The notes under the pieces are model-generated. The model had not been told where the DNA came from, did not search any database, and saw only the letters and a list, made by a program, of their open reading frames with translations. Shown one piece after another: positions 16,362-21,283 of a stretch of DNA of 64,000 nucleotides. The position numbers were made by a program, and so were the translations under genes. Numbering within the stretch: the stretch's first letter is position 1; the number at the start of each line of letters is the position of its first letter. Origin of the DNA: Massilia atriviolacea (GTDB lineage: Bacteria > Pseudomonadota > Gammaproteobacteria > Burkholderiales > Burkholderiaceae_D); contig NZ_RXLQ01000004.1 of NCBI RefSeq assembly GCF_003953935.1, forward strand, positions 186,001 through 250,000. Reading direction: 5' to 3'.

Positions 16362-16447
16362 TGGTGCGCTCGGAGGGCGTCGAACCCCCAATGCCTTGCG
16401 GCGCCAGATCCTAAGTCTGGTGTGTCTGCCATTTCCACCACGAGCGC
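16362..16447 (-). tRNA. tRNA-Leu(TAG)
   Basis: An 86-base class II tRNA: acceptor GCGCTCG/CGAGCGC, discriminator A, encoded CCA, anticodon stem CCAGA/TCTGG with loop CTTAGGA, long variable arm CGCCGCAAGGCAT, and T arm with loop TTCGACG. All arms pair as expected. It reads CUA and other CUN codons. Confidence 0.95.
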
Positions 16448-16610
16448 GGTGAGGGTCCCGGTTGCCTGCCGGGGTAGTGCGCATCAAACTTTCGGAGCGC
16501 ACCACGGCTTGCGCGTGCCGGGCTGATATCCGGAACCCGCGCACGGCCTTCGCCACGAACCCTATCCGGGAACTATGGGAATGCCGCACGCGGGCGACAC
16601 GTGCCTTGAC

Positions 16611-16686
16611 TGGACCCACCTGCAAGAGTCGAACTTGCGACCTCGACGTTCGTAGCGTCGCGCTCTTCCAGCTGAGCTAAGGTGAG
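16611..16686 (-). tRNA. tRNA-Arg(ACG)
   Basis: A 76-base cloverleaf. The acceptor CTCACCT/AGGTGGG contains one G-U pair, with discriminator T and encoded CCA. The D arm is GCTCAGCTGGAAGAGC, anticodon stem CGACG/CGTCG closes CTACGAA with anticodon ACG (inosine after editing), and the T arm is GCAAG-TTCGACT-CTTGC. About 160 bases without a gene lie between it and tRNA-Leu. Confidence 0.93.
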
Positions 16687-16691
16687 AATAA

Positions 16692-16785
16692 TGGGATGGC
16701 GTACCGGATTTGCACCGGCCGGCGCCACGGCGGCGGCCCTTGGAATCACAATCCAATGCTCTGCCAACCGAGCTGGGGCCGCCAT
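16692..16785 (-). tRNA. Aberrant 94-base tRNA-His-like gene (anticodon GTG)
   Basis: The anticodon arm TTGGA-TTGTGAT-TCCAA and the D arm GCTCGGTTGGCAGAGC copy a His tRNA, but three things differ. The region between anticodon and T stems is about 19 bases long and very GC-rich. The T loop reads TGCAAAT instead of TTCGAAT. Five bases, not two, separate acceptor and D stem. The acceptor ATGGCGG/ACGCCAT pairs at six of seven positions, followed by C and CCA. It is most simply a diverged duplicate of the His gene 400 bases away. Its function is uncertain. Confidence 0.6.
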
Positions 16786-16818
16786 TGAAAAAACACCGCG
16801 CGGTCATACGCGGCAAAC

Positions 16819-16894
16819 TGGCAGTGGATGCAGGGTTCGAACCTGCGACAACTTGAGTCAAAGTCAAGTGCTCTACCAGCTGAGCTAATCCACA
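16819..16894 (-). tRNA. tRNA-Gln(TTG)
   Basis: A 76-base tRNA: acceptor TGTGGAT/ATCCACT with an unpaired 1-72 position (T opposite T), discriminator G, encoded CCA. D arm GCTCAGCTGGTAGAGC, anticodon stem CTTGA/TCAAG around CTTTGAC, and T arm GCAGG-TTCGAAC-CCTGC are regular. A weak first pair is typical of Gln tRNAs, though T-T is less usual than T-A. Confidence 0.92.
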
Positions 16895-16902
16895 ATCGAT
16901 AC

Positions 16903-16993
16903 TGGCTCCCCAAGCAGGACTCGAACCTGCATAACCCTGTTGGGTCTACAACGCATTAACAGTGCGTGCGCTTACCAGTTAGCGTATCGGGGA
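16903..16993 (-). tRNA. tRNA-Asn(GTT) with a class II-size variable arm
   Basis: Ninety-one bases. The acceptor TCCCCGA/TTGGGGA, discriminator G, anticodon stem ACGCA/TGCGT and loop CTGTTAA (anticodon GTT) are those of tRNA-Asn. The T arm GCAGG-TTCGAGT-CCTGC is normal. Between anticodon and T stems lie about 20 bases containing the helix ACCC-AACA-GGGT, a long variable arm normally limited to Leu, Ser and Tyr tRNAs. The D stem has only three pairs (CGC/GCG), as in class II tRNAs. All helices pair, so it does not look decayed. Confidence 0.75.
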
Positions 16994-17032
16994 AAAGGAA
17001 ATACACGCCGGTCGATACCGGCGCGTGAATGC

Positions 17033-17101
17033 TGGCGGGCGACCAGGGATTCGAGCCCCGTATGGCGGAGAAAGCGGATCGACAGTGCACCGCAGTCGCC
17101 C
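17033..17101 (-). tRNA. Truncated 69-base tRNA-like gene lacking an anticodon arm
   Basis: The acceptor is perfect (GGGCGAC/GTCGCCC) with G and CCA, and the T arm is nearly perfect (CGGGG-CTCGAAT-CCCTG). Only about 32 bases lie between them: one helix GCGG/CCGC with a 12-base loop, then an unpaired TTTCTCCGCCAT stretch. No 7-base anticodon loop can be drawn. It is either a decayed member of the array or a tRNA-mimic. Confidence 0.5.
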
Positions 17102-17112
17102 AAGGCTGATCG

Positions 17113-17189
17113 GCCATTCCACAAAGCCTCTCGGCGCGACTTGCCCCTGGCAGGGCCATGCGCTGTTTGAAAGCGCTTTGTGGAATGGC
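17113..17189 (-). repeat. 15-base perfect inverted repeat enclosing small hairpins
   Basis: GCCATTCCACAAAGC at 17113-17127 is the exact reverse complement of 17175-17189. The 47-base interior, read on the minus strand, contains GCGCT-TTCAAAC-AGCGC, a five-pair stem with a loop fitting the T-loop consensus, and CCCTG/CAGGG. The right arm overlaps the 3' end of the last tRNA-like gene. A transcript would fold into one long helix with internal hairpins. Confidence 0.75.
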
Positions 17190-17260
17190 GCGGGAGGGAG
17201 ATTCGCACTCCCTGTCTCAACCCGTCAAAGGTTGCGCTCTGCGATTGAGCTATTCCCGCA
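17186..17260 (-). tRNA. Degenerate tRNA-like gene (loop reads TGA at the anticodon position)
   Basis: About 75 bases, first in the array by direction of transcription. D stem GCTC/GAGC, anticodon stem CAACC/GGTTG with loop TTTGACG, T stem GGGAG/CTCCC and acceptor GCGGGA/TCCCGC pair well. The D loop AATCGCA lacks the conserved GG, the T loop is TGCGAAT, and the acceptor is one pair short if CCA is placed normally. Anticodon TGA would mean Ser, but the variable loop is short, unlike any Ser tRNA; a shifted reading gives GAC (Val). Identity is uncertain. Confidence 0.55.
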
Positions 17261-17534
17261 CCGGTTCTACCCGCACTGGTATCGCACGTGAGGGTGCGAT
17301 ACCGATACAGGCGGAACCGTTTTACTACCTGTCCGAATTGTGAAAGAACTGCGTCTGGTCCGGGTTGTCCGGGGACGGCCTCAAACTGAAAGGGCTTGAC
17401 TGCATTTGCTACGGTTTGCTACGGCGCTGCGGTAAAACTGCCGGCCAAAACAACAAGGGCCCGGCGTCCTTGCGGAACATCCGAGCCCTTGAGCTTGACC
17501 TGCCGGTCAGCCGGGGAGGGGTCAGCCTCCGCGA
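17261..17534. other. Intergenic segment right of the tRNA array
   Basis: Apart from the hairpin at 17278-17303, this stretch holds a direct repeat TTTGCTACGG (two copies near 17404-17423) and a stem CAAGGGC (17454-17460) / GCCCTTG (17485-17491). I see no convincing gene or integrase, and no clear minus-strand promoter for the array. Confidence 0.5.
17278..17303 (-). other. Strong hairpin just upstream of the tRNA array
   Basis: GGTATCGCAC (17278-17287) and GTGCGATACC (17294-17303) form a perfect ten-base stem with a six-base loop, 18 bases before the first tRNA-like gene in the direction of transcription. Flanking ACCGGTTC and GGAACCGT extend it imperfectly. It could be a leader structure, a processing signal or the remnant of another tRNA. 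Confidence 0.5.
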
Positions 17535-17816
17535 CTAGGGGTTGCCCCCTCGGATGTTGTTTCCAGGTTCCCAATGTGCGCCAAAAAATGCGGGCCACTG
17601 GTCATCATGTTGGTGGTGATAGGATGCTGGCAATGGACGGCGCGCATGATTCGCGGCGGCGGCGAGGGCGCCAAGGCCCTTCGATGCGGCTTCACTGACG
17701 CTTTGCAGCGCGGCCAGCAGTGCAACTGGTAACGACGCCAACAGACTGCAGGCAAGCAGCGACAGGCCGCGCGCTGGGCGCTGCGTCGTCATCTGTTGTT
17801 GCGTCGTTGTTTTCAC
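17535..17816 (-). CDS. Possible small membrane or secreted peptide (hypothetical)
   Basis: A 93-residue reading frame from a GTG at 17816, preceded by AGGGATT as a fair ribosome-binding site. Residues about 15-45 form one hydrophobic helix (LSLLACSLLASLPVALLAAL); the C-terminal part is His/Trp/Asn-rich. I do not recognise a family. It is divergent from the XRE regulator, with a palindrome between them, which is why it is listed. Coding potential is weak and it may be spurious. Confidence 0.3.
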   Translation of the reverse strand: MKTTTQQQMTTQRPARGLSLLACSLLASLPVALLAALQSVSEAASKGLGALAAAANHARRPLPASYHHQHDDQWPAFFGAHWEPGNNIRGGNP

Positions 17817-17916
17817 GTTCAATCCCTGTGGTCGTTGTTGCGGTCGGTGCTCTTGCTGAGCGAGTGAATGCATTCTGACATGCACAAAATCGGAACGCAA
17901 GCAAATTTGGAAAATA

Positions 17917-17935
17917 ATTTGCATCAGATGCAAAT
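17917..17935. promoter_or_regulatory. Palindrome between the small ORF and the XRE gene (operator candidate)
   Basis: ATTTGCAT-CAG-ATGCAAAT is a perfect 8+3+8 palindrome in an AT-rich stretch about 95 bases before the XRE gene. Its size suits a dimeric helix-turn-helix repressor such as that gene's own product. Binding is inferred. Confidence 0.5.
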
Positions 17936-18030
17936 AAATGGCGCTGCTTGGGTTTTTTTGCAACAGATGAAAACGGGGTCGGCGGCAAACGGGTATGATG
18001 ACGCCTGTCGTAGTGAGGTACGACGAACCC

Positions 18031-18300
18031 ATGCACACACTGAAAACATCCCCCTTATCCAAGCCCCTCCAGGGGCCACAGCGCAAAGCCGTCCTGCGGG
18101 TCCAGGTTTTGATGGCTGAACACGACATCCGTTTCGTCACAGAACTGTGGAAACGCCTGACCGCCATGGGCGTGGAGATTTCGCATTCCCAGCTCACGCG
18201 CGTGGTCAACAACAGCACCAAGTCCCTGAGCGTCGACCTGCTGGAAGGACTGGCCACCTTGTTCGACTGCCCGGTATCGGCCCTGTTCAAGGATAACTGA
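18031..18300 (+). CDS. XRE-family (Cro/C1-type) transcriptional regulator
   Basis: A protein of 89 residues from MHTLKTS (a longer form from 17995 is possible; GAGG lies 12 bases before 18031). A five-helix HTH domain covers about 30-86: HDIRFVTELWKRLTAMGVEI, then SHSQLTRVVNNSTKSLSVDL as the recognition part, then LEGLATLFDCPVSALF. This pattern is typical of compact Cro/C1-type regulators ending just after the last helix. It probably controls itself and perhaps the divergent small ORF through the palindrome at 17917. Target genes are not known. Confidence 0.82.
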   Translation: MHTLKTSPLSKPLQGPQRKAVLRVQVLMAEHDIRFVTELWKRLTAMGVEISHSQLTRVVNNSTKSLSVDLLEGLATLFDCPVSALFKDN

Positions 18301-18318
18301 ACTCGCTGGCAAGGCGTC

Positions 18319-18350
18319 GGCAGCGGCCGTTCGTTAAAACGGCCGCTGCC
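18319..18350. terminator. Hairpin between convergent genes
   Basis: A perfect 12-base stem GGCAGCGGCCGT / ACGGCCGCTGCC with an eight-base loop lies between the XRE gene and the convergent protease gene. No T-run follows on either strand, so it is a strong structure with uncertain termination efficiency. Confidence 0.6.
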
Positions 18351-18361
18351 GCGATCGCCGC

Positions 18362-20209
18362 TTACGGCGCGTACGTCGCCTTGACGCTCAGGTTGTTATA
18401 CGCCGCATACGCATACACACCCACGTAGTAGCGTCCCGCCGCCGGCGCGTTGACCGTGCAGTTTTCCACGCTGCTCGGCCCGTCCGACTTGCAGTTGTAG
18501 CTGGCCGTGGTCGGGGTGCCGCCCAGTTTGACGAACATGTCGGCGTCGCCATTGGCGCCGTTGAGCGCGAACGCGACCTGGGTTTTACCGGCCGCAACGT
18601 CGATCGTGAAGTATTGCCAGCCGCCCGTCGCCGCGCCCTGGCCTGCCAGCGCCACACCGTTGTTCAGGACCGGATAGCCGGTCCCGCCGGCGCCCGCCAG
18701 CGTGCCTTTCATCCCGTACCAGCCCAGCGAGGAATAGGTCGAGAAGCCGTTGGCCGGCGTGCCCTCGGCGCCGCCGCGCACCACCAGGCGGTAGCTGCCG
18801 GCCGGCAGCGACAGATTGGTGAACTGGGCCGAGCGGTTGACCGCCAGGTTGCTGCGCGCCACCACGGCGCCGGCCGCGTTATAGATGCTGGCGTCGACGT
18901 CGAGCATGCGCAGGTATTCGAGCGGGTCGATGCGCAGGTTCAGGGTGGTGCTGCCGGTGGTGGTGAAGGTGAAGGTGTCGGTATCGGTGTTGCGTTCGAT
19001 CTGGCCGAAGTTGCGGGTCGGATCGATGGCGCCGCCCGTGCCCAGCACCAGCGCGCGCGTGTCCGGGATATCGTCGGCCATGTACGGCACCGCTTCGTCC
19101 ACGTTCATGATGCGCAGGTCGTCCTCGAAGTTGCTGGCGGTGGTGTACTCGCCGCGGCTCCAGGTGAACAGCTGGTTGGCCCAGCCGCCGCCCATCCAGT
19201 AGTTGCCCATGATCGGGCCCCACTGGTAGGCGGCGATGCCTTCGAAATACTCGCCGCCGCTGCCGCCGCGGTCGTGGTTCATGCCCATCTGGTGCCCGAC
19301 TTCGTGGGCGCCGGTCATGCCGATGCCGTAGCCGTAGTCGAAGCCGGAAGAGGGATTGCGGTACAGGGTGCCGGCGGCGGTGGTGCCGAACGAGCGCAGC
19401 GGCGCGAACGAGCGGCCATCCTGGTTGATGAAGTTGATGATGCCGGTGCGCAGCACGTTGGCCGTGCGCGCGGCGTCGTACACGGCGCGGCTGGTGGTCA
19501 CGTTCAGGTTCAGCATCGAGTACTGGTCGGCGATCGATTGCCAGGCGCGGTACATGTTTTCCTTGGTGACGCCGTTGAGCGGGGTGCTGCCGCTCATCAC
19601 CGCCGTGGTGTTCAGGTAGAACACATACGGGCTGCCCGGCTTGCTTTGCAGCTGGGTCACGTCTTCATTCTGGTAGGGGCCGAGATGGCGCGCCTGGCGC
19701 AGCGCCATCGGGCTGTAGACCGGGTGCGACACCGCCAGCGCCAGCATGGACGGGGTGCGCTTGTCGCGGAACTCGGGGTCGAAATCGGGCACGATCTTGG
19801 TGATCGGCACTTCCGTCAGCCATACCTTGCCGGCGCTGTCGGTGGTGTATTCCCAGGCTTTGCGGCTGTCGTACTTGAGCAGGTAGCCGTACACGGCTTT
19901 TTTGTTCCCCTTGAGCACGAACACCGAGTCGGGCGTGTCGACCGCGGTACCGGTGATCGACACCACGCCATTCTTGTCGGCATAGTCGCGGATATGCGCG
20001 GCCACGGTATTGCCGCCGACCGATTGCACTTGCAGGGTGCGGCCGTTGGCGTTTTGGGCGGCAAAGCCGCTCAGGACCGCGTCGACGCTGCCGATCTGCT
20101 GGCCGGCGGCGGGGCGCGCCCCTTGTGCGCTGGCCGTCTCGGTGTGGGCGCCGGCGCTGCCGGCGAAGGCGGCGGCCATGAGCAGGAACAGGGTGTGCGA
20201 GGATCTCAT
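18362..20209 (-). CDS. Secreted zinc metallopeptidase with C-terminal PPC domain
   Basis: A protein of 615 residues with a Sec signal peptide (residues 1-21). The metzincin-type zinc motif HEVGHQMGMNH has ligands H302, H306 and H312 and base E303, in a domain of about 110-365 (reprolysin-like). Two beta-sandwich modules follow: one about 395-490 (DTDTFTFTTTGSTTLNLRID, then LPAGSYRLVVRG) and a pre-peptidase C-terminal (PPC) domain about 510-615 (TIDVAAGKTQVAFALNG, then AAGRYYVGVYAY). The substrate is unknown; such enzymes digest extracellular protein. The N-terminal 100 residues are probably a propeptide. Confidence 0.9.
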   Translation of the reverse strand: MRSSHTLFLLMAAAFAGSAGAHTETASAQGARPAAGQQIGSVDAVLSGFAAQNANGRTLQVQSVGGNTVAAHIRDYADKNGVVSITGTAVDTPDSVFVLKGNKKAVYGYLLKYDSRKAWEYTTDSAGKVWLTEVPITKIVPDFDPEFRDKRTPSMLALAVSHPVYSPMALRQARHLGPYQNEDVTQLQSKPGSPYVFYLNTTAVMSGSTPLNGVTKENMYRAWQSIADQYSMLNLNVTTSRAVYDAARTANVLRTGIINFINQDGRSFAPLRSFGTTAAGTLYRNPSSGFDYGYGIGMTGAHEVGHQMGMNHDRGGSGGEYFEGIAAYQWGPIMGNYWMGGGWANQLFTWSRGEYTTASNFEDDLRIMNVDEAVPYMADDIPDTRALVLGTGGAIDPTRNFGQIERNTDTDTFTFTTTGSTTLNLRIDPLEYLRMLDVDASIYNAAGAVVARSNLAVNRSAQFTNLSLPAGSYRLVVRGGAEGTPANGFSTYSSLGWYGMKGTLAGAGGTGYPVLNNGVALAGQGAATGGWQYFTIDVAAGKTQVAFALNGANGDADMFVKLGGTPTTASYNCKSDGPSSVENCTVNAPAAGRYYVGVYAYAAYNNLSVKATYAP

Positions 20210-20588
20210 TCAGTCTCCGGTAAGGTCATTTTTATGGTTCAGGCAAGTTTCTCGCGAAAAACGCGCGAAAGTTGTCGTCTGGATATCAGTTGCGACCGCA
20301 GAACGTTACCATGGGAGAAATACGCTGTATGTATCCAATCGGCACAAGAATACCAATTGCGATGTCGGCGTCCCTCATGGACGAAGGCCGAATTTTCCTG
20401 AAGTAAATACACGAATTTCCCGCGATTAATAGGTAGAAGGCACCCTAGTTCCGCGCTTATTCGGCACAGCCCGCTTATTTCCGTATTCCCTATGCAATCC
20501 GGATAAGCCACCCCCAAACCGCCTCCTGCTGACGGGGCGCAAACGATGATATACACTACTTAACATTGAACAACTTTCGAGGCGCCAC
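20210..20588. other. Intergenic region between protease and VapBC-type pair
   Basis: About 380 bases, AT-richer than its surroundings, holding the divergent promoters. TATACA at 20550-20555 is a fair -10 element for the antitoxin gene, 34 bases before its ATG. The -35 is poor. No gene or RNA is evident. Confidence 0.4.
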
Positions 20589-20777
20589 ATGGGCCGCAAT
20601 CCGAACGACGCCGCGGTAACCCATGTTCCAGGTGTCATTGCCGATGAAACAGGCTGTTCCGCGCCGGTTGCCCCCGAGCGGCGCGGGCCGCCGCAGCCGA
20701 GCGCCTTCGGCCTGTGGAAGAAGCGCATCCCCGAAGATGGCGTCAGTTACCAGCACAGGTTGCGCGACGAATGGTAA
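20589..20777 (+). CDS. VapB-type antitoxin (short)
   Basis: A protein of 62 residues. The C-terminal segment FGLWKKRIPEDGVSYQHRLR followed by DEW matches the conserved tail of a group of VapB-like antitoxins that wraps around a PIN toxin; the first 35 residues are Pro/Ala-rich and poorly conserved. The stop lies inside the toxin gene (seven-base overlap), the usual coupled antitoxin-toxin arrangement. The N-terminal DNA-binding part normally seen in VapB is not recognisable here. Confidence 0.7.
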   Translation: MGRNPNDAAVTHVPGVIADETGCSAPVAPERRGPPQPSAFGLWKKRIPEDGVSYQHRLRDEW

Positions 20778-21157
20778 AAGCGCTGTTCGATACCAACATC
20801 CTGATCGACTACCTGTACGGCGTTCCCGAAGCGGAACTGGCCTGCGATCACTATGTCGACAAGGCCATCAGCGTGGTGACGTGGATGGAAATCATGGAAG
20901 GCGTGGCCGACGACGAGGCCGAACGGCTGCTGGTCGAAGCCTTCCTGGGCCAGTTCGAACTGGTGCCGATCGACCACCAGGTGGCGATGGAAGCGTCGCG
21001 CGTGCGCGAGGCGCACGCCATGCGCCTGCCGGACGCGGTGATCCTGGCCACCGCCACCCTGTCGGGGCGCGTGCTGGTCACCTGCGACACCCGCGATTTC
21101 GCACCGGGCGAGACGGTCCTGGTGCCCTACACCGCCGCCCCCGCCGACCCCGCGTAA
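20771..21157 (+). CDS. vapC: PIN-domain ribonuclease toxin (VapC-like)
   Basis: A protein of 128 residues starting MVKALFDTNILIDYL. The PIN acidic residues are all present: the first Asp in FDTNILID, Glu in WMEIMEG, Asp in RLPDAVILATA and Asp in TCDTRDF. They bind the metal for RNA cleavage. The start at 20771 is used rather than 20714, since the upstream part is out of place for a PIN fold. Target RNA is unknown; most VapC enzymes cut tRNA or rRNA. It is partnered by the small upstream antitoxin. Confidence 0.9.
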   Translation: MVKALFDTNILIDYLYGVPEAELACDHYVDKAISVVTWMEIMEGVADDEAERLLVEAFLGQFELVPIDHQVAMEASRVREAHAMRLPDAVILATATLSGRVLVTCDTRDFAPGETVLVPYTAAPADPA

Positions 21158-21283
21158 ACGCGGCCTGTTCTTCTCGTTCCCCCGAGAAATCGATATAGAA
21201 TATGAGCACGCCAAACACCGGCCGCCCGGGCCGGCGCGGGCTGATCCAGCCACTTATTTCACGTTGCACACGATAGGGAAGTC

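Noticed and set aside
16015-17260. Prophage or integrative element at the tRNA array
   Set aside because: No integrase, terminase, structural gene or duplicated tRNA 3' end was seen near the array. The HNH gene alone is not enough.
21158-21283. Sigma-54 promoter before the first PrsT gene
   Set aside because: TTGCAC is present near 21264, but no GG lies at the required distance upstream.
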